A stretch of 12,953 bases of DNA from an uncultured bacterium (GCA_900550295.1 URRM01000046.1:1-12953), one strand, 5' to 3'. Positions 1 to 7,280 are shown, numbered from the stretch's first letter. Translations and numbers: made by a program. The notes: a model not told the origin generated them from the sequence alone.

Positions 1-18
1 CGTGCTTTGCACGGCGCC
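1..18 (-). terminator. Probable ferritin terminator, cut by window edge
   Basis: Read on the minus strand, this lies about 24 nt past the ferritin stop. Positions 1-5 (CGTGC) pair perfectly with 9-13 (GCACG) around a TTT loop. The adjoining GCGCC at 14-18 would lengthen the stem to about 10 bp if its partner lies just outside the window. The far arm and any T-tract are not visible, so terminator function is inferred from position and shape. Confidence 0.55.
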
Positions 19-41
19 TTATTGTTTATATTTTATTTATT

Positions 42-551
42 TTAGCCAATTACAGGAGCAACGAAAGTTCTTGCTGCAAGGTCTTTGTCTAACATTAACA
101 AAGCTTTTTTGTCTTCGCCGATTAATCTTAATGTTGCTAAAACTCCGCCAACATTCGATTCTTCTTCAACTTGTTCTTTTAAGTACCAATCTAAGAATGA
201 CAATGCAGCTCTATCTCTAACTTCGTCTGCAACGTCCATCAAGTGGTTAATTCTTGATGTTACGAATTCTTCGTGTTTTAAAACTTGTTCAAAAATTTCT
301 AATGGAGTTTTGCCTTCAACTTCAGGTTTGTCGATTGCTAAAAGTTCAACTTTTCCGCCACGTTCTAAAACGTAGTCATACATACCCATTGCGTGTGCTT
401 TTTCTTCTTGAACTTGAACATCCATCCAGTTTACAAAACCTTGCAAGTTCATTTCTGAAAATTTAGATTTCATATCCAAATATAAGTATGCAGAAAATAA
501 CTCTTTATTAATTTGTTCATTAAATTCTTTTTCCATTTTTTCATTTAGCAT
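42..551 (-). CDS. ftnA: Non-haem bacterial ferritin (FtnA type)
   Basis: This is an iron-storage ferritin of 169 residues, the usual length for the FtnA family. It oxidises Fe(II) at a di-iron centre and stores it as a mineral inside a 24-subunit cytoplasmic shell. The ferroxidase residues fall at the E. coli FtnA positions: Glu17, Glu49/Glu50, His53, Glu94, Gln127 and Glu130. The start is supported by AGAAGG seven bases upstream. It follows perR after a 26-nt gap with no visible promoter of its own, so it is probably co-transcribed and controlled by the operator upstream of perR. This fits the role of ferritin in removing the iron that drives peroxide damage. A GC-rich hairpin follows the gene at the window edge. 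Confidence 0.95.
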   Translation of the reverse strand: MLNEKMEKEFNEQINKELFSAYLYLDMKSKFSEMNLQGFVNWMDVQVQEEKAHAMGMYDYVLERGGKVELLAIDKPEVEGKTPLEIFEQVLKHEEFVTSRINHLMDVADEVRDRAALSFLDWYLKEQVEEESNVGGVLATLRLIGEDKKALLMLDKDLAARTFVAPVIG

Positions 552-577
552 AATTCAACCTTCTTTCCTTTATATTC

Positions 578-958
578 TTAATTTTCGTTTAAACAATCTT
601 GGCAAATGCCGTGTAAAATTACGTCATAACTTGTAACTTTACAATGAATTTCGTTTTCAGTTTTTTCTTGAATATTAGGTGCAATAGCGTTTGAAACATC
701 AAAAACTCGCTTACATTTGTCACACATTATGTGATAATGTTCGTGAGTATTGTGGTCAAAATGAGCCTTTGCTTCAAGTCCGTCAATCTTTTTAATAACT
801 CCGCTTTCTGCCATTTTGTTTAGGTTTCTGTAAAGCGTTGCAACGCCTAAAGTAGGGTATGTTTCCCTAATTTTTTCACACAAATATTCTGCTGTCGGAT
901 GAACAACATTATCTTTTAATGCTTTCAATACAATTTCTTTTTGTGCCGAATAATTCAT
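578..958 (-). CDS. perR: Fur-family peroxide/iron regulator, PerR-like
   Basis: This is a 126-residue Fur-superfamily DNA-binding repressor. The N-terminal winged helix holds the HPTAE segment (20-24) and the recognition region VATLYRNL (39-46). The C-terminal half has two CxxC pairs (Cys79/82, Cys119/122) that would bind structural zinc. The regulatory metal ligands look PerR-like: His20, Asp68, His74, His76 and Asp87. The last aligns with B. subtilis PerR Asp104, where Fur proteins normally have Glu. In PerR, Fe-catalysed oxidation of the histidines releases DNA. It heads an operon with ferritin and has a near-perfect operator over its own promoter, so autorepression is likely. No clear Shine-Dalgarno precedes the ATG. 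It could instead be an iron-sensing Fur, since the operator is closer to a Fur box. Confidence 0.87.
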   Translation of the reverse strand: MNYSAQKEIVLKALKDNVVHPTAEYLCEKIRETYPTLGVATLYRNLNKMAESGVIKKIDGLEAKAHFDHNTHEHYHIMCDKCKRVFDVSNAIAPNIQEKTENEIHCKVTSYDVILHGICQDCLNEN

Positions 959-973
959 AACTTGCTTAAAAAC

Positions 974-988
974 TGATAACTATTATCA
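974..988 (-). promoter_or_regulatory. Fur/PerR operator over the perR promoter
   Basis: The 15-mer TGATAACTATTATCA is a 7-1-7 inverted repeat with one mismatch. It differs by one base from the Bacillus Fur box consensus (TGATAATnATTATCA) and by three from the PerR box (TTATAATnATTATAA). It lies 16 bp upstream of the perR ATG, where transcription should start, as expected for a repressor site. Binding by the adjacent regulator is inferred. Confidence 0.8.
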
Positions 989-993
989 AAAAT

Positions 994-1022
994 ATTATTT
1001 CACTAAATAATTTATATGTCAA
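994..1022 (-). promoter_or_regulatory. perR-ferritin promoter
   Basis: The minus strand carries a perfect TTGACA -35 (1017-1022), a 17-bp spacer and an AATAAT -10 (994-999). The predicted start, near 987, falls inside the operator at 974-988. This is the only consensus -35 I found in the window. Confidence 0.75.
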
Positions 1023-1165
1023 GTTGTCAGACAATGCCTAATCTACAAGCATACAAAAGATCCCTTGTCGTAACACGGAATGACATAATGTTATATCTTT
1101 TCTTTTCATTATACGCACTTAATGCGAAAATGATTGATTATGTATATCAGGCAACGCTGATAAAT

Positions 1166-1765
1166 TTAATCTTCTATTTCTTCTTCTTTGCTGTTACTCA
1201 ATTCCAAAAGATGTGCAAAAATATCGTCACAATAACGTCTATCGATAGCACTAAACGGTAATACAACACCGCCAAATTGTTTTTCTACCGATTTTAAAAC
1301 ATTCAAAACTTTGTTTTTAGGTACATAGTCCATTTTTGTAACGATAGTAAAAATCGGAATTTCGTATGCATTAACCCATTCACGCATTTGAATGTCGTTT
1401 TTTTGAAGTTCGTGTCTGCCATCTACAAGTTGAACCAATGAACGAATTTGTTCACGGTTTAAAAGATATTCTTCCAAATATCTTTGCCATTTTGCTTGTG
1501 CTTCTTTTGAAACTTTTGCATAGCCATATCCCGGAAGGTCCGCTATCATAAACTGTTCTGAAAAGTTAAAAAAGTTTATTAACCTTGTCTTTCCCGGAGT
1601 ATTGGATGTTTTTGCTAATTTTTTATTATTGCTTAAACAGTTTATAAATGAAGATTTACCCACATTTGAGCGTCCCAACAAAGGAAACTCTGCAAGTGTA
1701 AAATTTGGGCATTGACTTAATTTTTCTGCACTGATTATAAACTTAGCGTTGATTTGTTTAGCCAT
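1166..1765 (-). CDS. ysxC: Ribosome-assembly GTPase YsxC/EngB
   Basis: This is an essential-type TrmE-Era-EngA-EngB GTPase of 199 residues, close to the usual length, needed for large ribosomal subunit maturation. All G motifs are visible: G1 GRSNVGKS at 31-38, G2 Thr57 in the NTPGKT segment, G3 DLPG at 77-80, G4 TKMD at 143-146 and G5 SAI at 172-174. The signature GYGYAKVSK follows G3. The chosen start places FIISA about 20 residues ahead of G1, as in family members. The gene begins 31 nt inside the 3' end of the upstream TPR gene and has no obvious Shine-Dalgarno, so translation may be coupled to the TPR gene. A short acidic tail (194-199) ends the protein. Confidence 0.95.
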   Translation of the reverse strand: MAKQINAKFIISAEKLSQCPNFTLAEFPLLGRSNVGKSSFINCLSNNKKLAKTSNTPGKTRLINFFNFSEQFMIADLPGYGYAKVSKEAQAKWQRYLEEYLLNREQIRSLVQLVDGRHELQKNDIQMREWVNAYEIPIFTIVTKMDYVPKNKVLNVLKSVEKQFGGVVLPFSAIDRRYCDDIFAHLLELSNSKEEEIED

Positions 1766-3654
1766 TTTTTAAATTCTTTATTCTCTTTTTTCATATAACG
1801 TTTGTCAACTTTAGCCAATTTCTTTTCAAGTTTAACAATTTTCTTGTTCATTTTCTTGATTTTTCTTGGCTTAATTTCTAACCCTGCAACAACCTTGTAC
1901 GAGTCTATTGCTTCTGCATAATGTTTTTGTTTTTCACATAATTTTGCGCTTAATAAAGCCGCATCATAGTTTGTAGGGTTATAATCAAGAGCTTTTAGGG
2001 CATATTCTCTGGCAAAAACTCTGTTTTTATCCTTCTTTTGGAAGAATTTTGCATCTTTATACAAAGATTCAGATTGACGTTCCATATTCATAATATAGTT
2101 TAAGTTATGAATAGCTTCTTCGTTAGAAGGATCAACGATTAAAGCTTTTCTTAGAACATCCTTAGCGCTTGGGTAGAATTTATCATAAGTCAAAATTTCT
2201 GCAACATACAAGTAATCATCCAAGTCTTGAGCAAATACAACTGATTTTTCAAAGGTTTTCTTCGCTTCTTGATATTTGTTCATTGCATAATAAGCATCAC
2301 CTTTTGCAAGCAAATCATTTAAGCCTCTAACTGGTGCATTAATGATTTTTTCTAAAGTTTCTTGTGTTGCTTTTTCTTGGTTTGTAAGTTTAGCCATTTT
2401 TAATTTAGCTAAATACAAATCTAAATCGTTGGGATTTGCTTGTAATGCTTTTTCGATGTTATTATAAGCATTTTGTAATTCTTTTTTATTTGCTGTTGCG
2501 CTTTTGCTTGCAGTATCTCTAACCTCTGCAAAATATGCATTAGCCATACCTTTTAGGGCATCTGCATTGTAGCCTTCAACTCCAACAAGTGATGAATAAT
2601 ATTTTAAAGCCTCTTTGTAGTCACCTTTTAAAAGTGATAATTCACCAACCTTTAGTTTAACCATATATTGCGCCGGATTTACCGCTAGAGCTGATTTAAG
2701 ATTTGCGATTGCAAGTTCGTTATCAAATCTGCGTTCATAAATTTTTGCCAAATTAATATAAGGTTTTGTATTTTCAGGTCTTAAAGCAATTGATTTTTTG
2801 AAGGATTCAATTGCGGCAGTTTCATTGCCTTGTTTCTTTAAGATTTCACCACGCAAATTGTATGCAACTGATGAATTTGGTTTCAATCTCAAAGAATGGT
2901 CTAAGGCATCAAGGGCTTTTGAGTAACCTGATTTTTTATCATAAATTTGCGCCATGTGAAAATATGCGGTTGAACTATTTGGGTTTATTGAAATAGCTTT
3001 TAAAAAGCGTTTTTGAGCTAAATCAAGATTTCCCTGCAAGTAGTCTACTGTTCCCAAGTTATCAATTGCTGTTGCATAATTCGGATCTATTTCAAGAGCT
3101 TTGCCAAAATATTGGCGAGCTTTGTTTAAATTACCAGTATTCAATTCAATTACACCCAAAGCATTGTAAGCTTGGTAATATCTCGGATTTATGATTAATG
3201 CAGTATTAAATTCGTCTTTTGCCTTTTGTAAAAGTTCTTCTGATTTTTCTCTGTAATCCATATCAGAACTTGCTTGACGTTTTACGTTCAAAACTCCTTG
3301 TGCATAGTGTAAATTAGCATTTTTTGAAAATTTTGGTAAATATGAATTTAATTGAGATTGAGCAACGTCAAATTTGTCTTGCTTTGCAAGAGATATTACG
3401 TATAAAGAACGAGCGCTGATATCGTTAGGATTTTTCTTTAACATATTATTCAAAAGCCTGTCAGCTTCTGCATATTTGCCATAGTCAATCATTTTGTCTA
3501 TATTATTATAATTTTTTGCGACTTGAACTTTAACAACTTTTTGAGCAGATTTTTGTACTTTTTTAGCCGGTTTTGCTTGAACATCGGCATAAAAACCACT
3601 TGTAATAAGCCCTGCAACTGCAGCTGTAATAACTAAAGTTTTGCTTAATCTCAT
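1735..3654 (-). CDS. Secreted tetratricopeptide-repeat protein
   Basis: This 639-residue TPR protein has a Sec signal peptide: Arg2/Lys5, a hydrophobic core at about 7-20 and a likely signal peptidase I site after VQA at 25-27. It should therefore act outside the cytoplasmic membrane. Helical TPR units run from about residue 50 onward; the clearest are at about 142-400, with recurring 34-residue spacing and the A-Y-N-L-G / A-L-x-x-x-P pattern. The last 45 residues (595-639) are extremely lysine-rich and coiled-coil-like. TPRs are protein-binding scaffolds; the partner cannot be read from the sequence, though cell-envelope assembly is a reasonable guess. GAGG precedes the ATG. The gene is divergent from the xer gene and overlaps ysxC by 31 nt, which implies one transcript. 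Confidence 0.88.
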   Translation of the reverse strand: MRLSKTLVITAAVAGLITSGFYADVQAKPAKKVQKSAQKVVKVQVAKNYNNIDKMIDYGKYAEADRLLNNMLKKNPNDISARSLYVISLAKQDKFDVAQSQLNSYLPKFSKNANLHYAQGVLNVKRQASSDMDYREKSEELLQKAKDEFNTALIINPRYYQAYNALGVIELNTGNLNKARQYFGKALEIDPNYATAIDNLGTVDYLQGNLDLAQKRFLKAISINPNSSTAYFHMAQIYDKKSGYSKALDALDHSLRLKPNSSVAYNLRGEILKKQGNETAAIESFKKSIALRPENTKPYINLAKIYERRFDNELAIANLKSALAVNPAQYMVKLKVGELSLLKGDYKEALKYYSSLVGVEGYNADALKGMANAYFAEVRDTASKSATANKKELQNAYNNIEKALQANPNDLDLYLAKLKMAKLTNQEKATQETLEKIINAPVRGLNDLLAKGDAYYAMNKYQEAKKTFEKSVVFAQDLDDYLYVAEILTYDKFYPSAKDVLRKALIVDPSNEEAIHNLNYIMNMERQSESLYKDAKFFQKKDKNRVFAREYALKALDYNPTNYDAALLSAKLCEKQKHYAEAIDSYKVVAGLEIKPRKIKKMNKKIVKLEKKLAKVDKRYMKKENKEFKKWLNKSTLSL

Positions 3655-3685
3655 TTCTTATCCTCAATTTGTAAATTATTTCTTA

Positions 3686-3708
3686 ATTATACAAAAGTAT
3701 TGTATAAT
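3686..3708. promoter_or_regulatory. Divergent promoter core made of a 23-bp inverted repeat
   Basis: ATTATACAA (3686-3694) and TTGTATAAT (3700-3708) are perfect 9-bp arms around AAGTA. Each arm contains a consensus TATAAT: on plus at 3703-3708 for the recombinase gene, on minus at 3686-3691 for the TPR gene. Neither has a convincing -35. The repeat could be an operator for a dimeric protein that controls both genes, or simply two back-to-back -10 elements. Confidence 0.6.
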
Positions 3709-3747
3709 AGCGCTAACGAAAAAAAATCGTGCGTAAGTAGGAATATT

Positions 3748-4662
3748 ATGTCACTAAATAAAGAATCAAAAACATATTTAGAAGATTATAAAACATACCT
3801 TTTGGTTGAAAAAAACTTTTCAAAACATACAGCAAAAGCTTATTATTCCGATGTTTTGAGTTATTTATTGTGGCTTGATGAAGCCTCTTGCCTTACAGTT
3901 AATTTCGCAAAAGTCAGAGATTATTTATATTTTATTCAAAAATTTGGTTATAAAAAGACAACTTTAGCAAGAAAAATTGCATCAATTAGAACTTTTTACA
4001 AGTATCTGTATAGAGAAAGATTAGTCGATACAAACCCGACAACTAATCTTAGTGCGCCTAAACGCCCAAAATCTTTGCCGAAATTTTTAACAACCGAAGA
4101 AGTTGAAAAAATTATGAACGGAATAAAAATCGATACACCGGCAGGGTACAGAAATCGTACTATTTTGGAGCTTTTATGGGCTACAGGCATGCGTATTTCA
4201 GAGCTTAGCGGACTTAATTTTGGTGATTTAAACCTTGAAAATAACGAAATTACCGTATTCGGTAAAGGTGCAAAAGAAAGAATTGTACTTGTTTCAGACA
4301 AAGCAAAAAACTATTTGGAAGGTTATATAAATTCAGCCAGACCGCTTGTTGCAAAAGGATTTTTGTTAGAACCGATTACGGATACAACACCTGTATTTAT
4401 TAATAATACGGGCTACAGGTTACAGAATAAAACCATTAGAAACGTTATAAACAATGTTGTTGAAAACATTGAACTTCCGAAACACGTTACACCGCACATG
4501 TTTCGCCATAGTTTTGCAACACATTTAATAGAAAACGGTGCAGATTTGAGGGTTGTACAAGAGCTTTTAGGGCATGCCAGTATATCAAATACACAAATCT
4601 ACACACATGTTTCAACAAAACACTTACAAGACGTATTTGAACAAGCGCATCCAAGAGCGTAG
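3748..4662 (+). CDS. xerC: Xer-family tyrosine recombinase (XerC/XerD-like)
   Basis: This site-specific recombinase of 304 residues matches the XerC/XerD length; such enzymes resolve chromosome dimers at dif. An N-terminal SAM-like core-binding domain (about 8-95) is followed by the catalytic domain (about 113-300). The full catalytic set is present: Arg149 in TGMRISEL, Lys173 in GKG, His250 and Arg253 in HMFRHSFATHL, His276 in LGH and nucleophile Tyr285 in IYTHV. The ATG at 3748 is preferred over one at 3700, because the latter lies inside the -10 region, and AGGA lies five bases upstream of 3748. There are no phage or transposon genes beside it, so a housekeeping role is more likely than an integrase. 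XerC and XerD cannot be told apart by eye; no dif site was found nearby. Confidence 0.88.
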   Translation: MSLNKESKTYLEDYKTYLLVEKNFSKHTAKAYYSDVLSYLLWLDEASCLTVNFAKVRDYLYFIQKFGYKKTTLARKIASIRTFYKYLYRERLVDTNPTTNLSAPKRPKSLPKFLTTEEVEKIMNGIKIDTPAGYRNRTILELLWATGMRISELSGLNFGDLNLENNEITVFGKGAKERIVLVSDKAKNYLEGYINSARPLVAKGFLLEPITDTTPVFINNTGYRLQNKTIRNVINNVVENIELPKHVTPHMFRHSFATHLIENGADLRVVQELLGHASISNTQIYTHVSTKHLQDVFEQAHPRA

Positions 4663-4833
4663 ATATTGTGTTTTAGCGATTTTATAGTGAGCAAAATTAA
4701 GTACAAAAACAACTTTACAAAACTTCTTAATCTATAAGCCTTTACCCGTCTGTAAATATCAAAAACATTTAAAAATTAAATACATCAAATAGATTAATTT
4801 TTATTTACAAACCTTCCATGCTTTAAAATTTTT
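4663..4833. other. AT-rich xer-nrdD spacer
   Basis: There is no credible gene here. TTAATCTAT (4727-4735) and ATAGATTAA (4789-4797) form a 9-bp inverted repeat 53 bp apart, and TTTAC/GTAAA (4741-4745/4752-4756) can make a small hairpin. No strong terminator for the xer gene is visible, and no tandem NrdR-box pair was recognised. Confidence 0.5.
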
Positions 4834-4842
4834 TGCTATAAT
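4834..4842 (+). promoter_or_regulatory. nrdD extended -10 promoter
   Basis: TGCTATAAT is a perfect extended -10 element with no good -35, predicting a start near 4849. The same TTTTGCTATAAT core recurs upstream of the YczE-like gene at 8173-8184. The resulting nrdD leader would be about 169 nt, long for this compact region. Confidence 0.72.
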
Positions 4843-4848
4843 GTTGTC

Positions 4849-5017
4849 ATAATATTTAAGGTATGTGATGTGAAAGTCATCCGCAGGTCCGAAGCCGTAA
4901 TAGCCGGAATCTTAAGTAGTATGATATACCTCAAGGACAGGAATTCGGGAACGTAGTAAAAAGAGCATAGAAATTTATCCTATTTCTGCCTTCTTTTCGT
5001 AAAAAGGAGATTAATTA
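4849..5017 (+). ncRNA. Structured nrdD leader, candidate riboswitch
   Basis: The leader can fold into a domain closed by an 8-bp stem P1 (4859-4866 with 4924-4931; AGGTAT pairs ATACCT, plus a G-T and a T-A). Inside, GATG (4867-4870) pairs CATC (4878-4881) around a loop containing TGAAAG. TCCG (4888-4891) can pair CGGA (4905-4908). Two tertiary contacts reach past P1: GTCC (4887-4890) with GGAC (4935-4938), or CCGAA (4889-4893) with TTCGG (4944-4948). Downstream come AGAAAT/ATTTCT (4969-4974/4982-4987) and a hairpin covering the Shine-Dalgarno. GC content is higher than in the flanking spacer. I recognise no known class with confidence. A regulatory RNA is inferred from structure, length and position. 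Confidence 0.55.
4990..5009 (+). promoter_or_regulatory. Shine-Dalgarno-sequestering hairpin of nrdD
   Basis: CTTCTTTT (4990-4997) pairs with AAAAGGAG (5002-5009) through 8 bp, one of them G-U, around the tetraloop CGTA. The paired arm contains the whole AAGGAG ribosome binding site (5004-5009), which ends eight bases before the ATG. Forming this hairpin should block nrdD translation. The same CTTCTTTT can instead pair with AAAAAGAG at 4958-4965 with one mismatch, freeing the site. Confidence 0.6.
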
Positions 5018-7273
5018 ATGCCACAATTAGACAATGGAAAAGTTGTACAATTTAACGAAGAAACAGCATCATCAATAACAAAGCCGAAATCATTAAATGC
5101 AGTAAAACCCGTTAGTAAGATAGTTGAAATTGCATCAAAAATTGCAGTTAACAATGTAAAAATTATAAAAAAAGACGGCACAAAAGAAGATTATGATGTT
5201 CAAAAAGTTGTTAAAGCTGTTAAAAAATCTGCAGCAAGAATGCTTGTTGAATTTTCAGATAAAGAATTAGAAGACATTTGCAATTATGTAAACTGGAGTG
5301 TTTTAGAATCACGCCAAAACGAAATTGAAATCTTCAAAATGCATTGCATTGTAGAAAATGCATTAGAAAATGTAAATCCAAAAGTTGCTAAAAGCTACAG
5401 GAACTATAGAGATTACAAAATCGACTTTGTAAATATGCTAGACAAAGTATATCAAGAAAGTCAAAGAATTATGTACATTGGAGATAAAGAAAACTCAAAT
5501 TCTGATTCTGCATTGGTTTCAACAAAACGTTCATTGATTTTCAACCAATTAAACAAAGAATTATACAAAAAATTCTTCTTAACTGTTCCGGAACTACAAG
5601 CAACTCGTGACGGATATATTTACATTCACGATATGTCAGCAAGACGTGACACAATGAACTGCTGTTTATTTGATGTTGCAAATGTTTTAAAAGGTGGCTT
5701 TGAAATGGGTAACCTTTGGTACAACGAACCAAAAACATTGGAAGTTGCATTTGACGTAATCGGTGATATCGTAATGGCTGCTGCAAGTCAGCAATACGGT
5801 GGTTTTACAGTGCCGGAAGTTGACAAAATCTTAGCTCCGTTCGCTCAAAAAACTTTCAACAAAAATTACCAAAGATACGTTGATATGGGTGTTGATTCTC
5901 AAAAAGCTAAAGAAGAAGCTATCAAAGACGTTGAAAAAGACTTACACGATGGTTTCCAAGGTTGGGAATACAAATTCAACACTGTAGCTTCAAGCCGTGG
6001 TGATTATCCGTTCATTACAATGACTTTAGGTCTTGGTACTGAATTGTTTGAAAAAATGGCATCAAAAATGATGTTAAAAGTAAGACAAGAAGGTCAAGGC
6101 AAAAAGAACAATAAAAAACCTGTATTATTCCCTAAAATCGTATTTTTATACGACGAAGAACTTCACGGAAAAGGTGGAGAATTAGAAGATTTATTCGATG
6201 CAGGTGTTGAATGTTCTAAAAAATCAATGTACCCTGATTGGTTGTCTATGACAGGTGAAGGCTACATTGCAAGCATGTACAAAAAATACAAACGAGTTAT
6301 TTCACCAATGGGCTGCAGAGCCTTCCTTTCACCTTGGTATGAAAGAGGCGGTATGAAACCAGCTGATGAAAATGACAAACCTGTATTTGTTGGTAGATTT
6401 AACATCGGTGCTATCAGCTTACACTTACCAATGATTTACGCTAAAGCTCAAAAAGAAGGTAAAGATTTTTATGAAGTTCTTGATTACTACATGGAAATGA
6501 TTAGAAACCTTCACAAGAGAACTTATGATTACCTTGGTGAAATGAGAGCATCAATCAACCCTCTTGGATTCTGCGAAGGTGGATTCTACGGCGGTCATTT
6601 AGGTTTACACGACAAAATTAAACCTATTTTAAAATCTTCAACAGCATCTTTCGGTATTACGGCATTAAATGAATTGCAAGAATTATACAACGGAAAATCA
6701 TTAGTTGAAGACGGTCAATTCGCTTTAGAAGTAATGGAATACATTAACAAAAAAGTAAACGAATTCAAAGAAGAAGATGGAAACCTATATGCAATTTACG
6801 GTACTCCTGCTGAAAACCTTTGCGGTTTACAAGTTAAACAATTCCGTAAAAAATATGGCGTAGTTGAAAAAGTTTCTGACAAAGGTTACGTTTCAAACAG
6901 TTTCCACTGCCACGTTACAGAAAAAATCGGACCATTGGAAAAACAAGACTTAGAAGGTCGTTTCTGGGAATTGTTAAACGGTGGTAAAATTCAATACGTA
7001 AAATATCCAATCTCTTATAATACAAAAGCAATCGAAACATTGATTAAAAGAGCTATGGATAAAGGTTTCTACGAAGGCGTAAACTTGTCACTTTCATACT
7101 GTGATGATTGCGGTCACCAAGAATTGAATATGGATGTTTGTCCAAAATGCGGTAGCAAAAATTTAACAAAAATTGATAGAATGAACGGCTACTTGTCATA
7201 TTCAAGAGTAAAAGGCGACACTCGTTTGAACGAAGCAAAAATGGAAGAAATCAAAGACAGAGTTAGTATGTAA
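5018..7273 (+). CDS. nrdD: Anaerobic (class III) ribonucleoside-triphosphate reductase
   Basis: This glycyl-radical enzyme of 751 residues reduces ribonucleoside triphosphates to deoxynucleotides without oxygen. About 45 low-complexity residues precede an ATP-cone domain (about 47-140, starting VKIIKKDG), the allosteric activity sensor. The catalytic barrel follows, with MNCC (Cys215/216) and the likely thiyl cysteine Cys433 in MGCRAFL. The C-terminus has a four-cysteine zinc site (Cys695, 698, 708, 711) and the radical site Gly724 in NGYLS, followed by the conserved TR-N stretch. A strong AAGGAG precedes the ATG but can be hidden by a hairpin. Its activase gene lies 245 bp downstream, which is looser than the tight nrdDG pairs common elsewhere. 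It would be inactivated by oxygen, so the cell lives at least partly anaerobically. Confidence 0.97.
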   Translation: MPQLDNGKVVQFNEETASSITKPKSLNAVKPVSKIVEIASKIAVNNVKIIKKDGTKEDYDVQKVVKAVKKSAARMLVEFSDKELEDICNYVNWSVLESRQNEIEIFKMHCIVENALENVNPKVAKSYRNYRDYKIDFVNMLDKVYQESQRIMYIGDKENSNSDSALVSTKRSLIFNQLNKELYKKFFLTVPELQATRDGYIYIHDMSARRDTMNCCLFDVANVLKGGFEMGNLWYNEPKTLEVAFDVIGDIVMAAASQQYGGFTVPEVDKILAPFAQKTFNKNYQRYVDMGVDSQKAKEEAIKDVEKDLHDGFQGWEYKFNTVASSRGDYPFITMTLGLGTELFEKMASKMMLKVRQEGQGKKNNKKPVLFPKIVFLYDEELHGKGGELEDLFDAGVECSKKSMYPDWLSMTGEGYIASMYKKYKRVISPMGCRAFLSPWYERGGMKPADENDKPVFVGRFNIGAISLHLPMIYAKAQKEGKDFYEVLDYYMEMIRNLHKRTYDYLGEMRASINPLGFCEGGFYGGHLGLHDKIKPILKSSTASFGITALNELQELYNGKSLVEDGQFALEVMEYINKKVNEFKEEDGNLYAIYGTPAENLCGLQVKQFRKKYGVVEKVSDKGYVSNSFHCHVTEKIGPLEKQDLEGRFWELLNGGKIQYVKYPISYNTKAIETLIKRAMDKGFYEGVNLSLSYCDDCGHQELNMDVCPKCGSKNLTKIDRMNGYLSYSRVKGDTRLNEAKMEEIKDRVSM

Positions 7274-7280
7274 TAGAATT

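Noticed and set aside
1106..1162. Hairpins CGCA/TGCG (1114-1126) and TATCAG/CTGATA (1145-1162) as ysxC terminators
   Set aside because: Short stems with no T-tract on the minus strand; they may be chance pairings in AT-rich DNA.
1016..1261. Plus-strand open frame of 81 codons
   Set aside because: It overlaps the perR promoter and antisense ysxC, has no ribosome site and a poly-Phe composition typical of a shadow frame.
3700..3747. Upstream ATG extending the recombinase by 16 residues
   Set aside because: It overlaps the predicted -10 TATAAT (3703-3708), has no Shine-Dalgarno, and the extra residues are unlike Xer N-termini.
4663..4850. NrdR boxes or a dif site near xer/nrdD
   Set aside because: No paired 16-bp NrdR-like palindromes and no 28-bp dif-like sequence with a central hexamer could be recognised.
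4880..4910. SRP RNA-like segment (AGGTCCGAAG resembles the SRP domain IV consensus)
   Set aside because: The GGAAGCAGCC loop sequence and the long symmetric helix are missing.
4849..5017. Glycine, SAM, TPP, purine or c-di-GMP riboswitch in the nrdD leader
   Set aside because: I looked for their signature segments and found only isolated short matches (for example CCGAAG and AAGGACAG recalling glycine) in the wrong arrangement.
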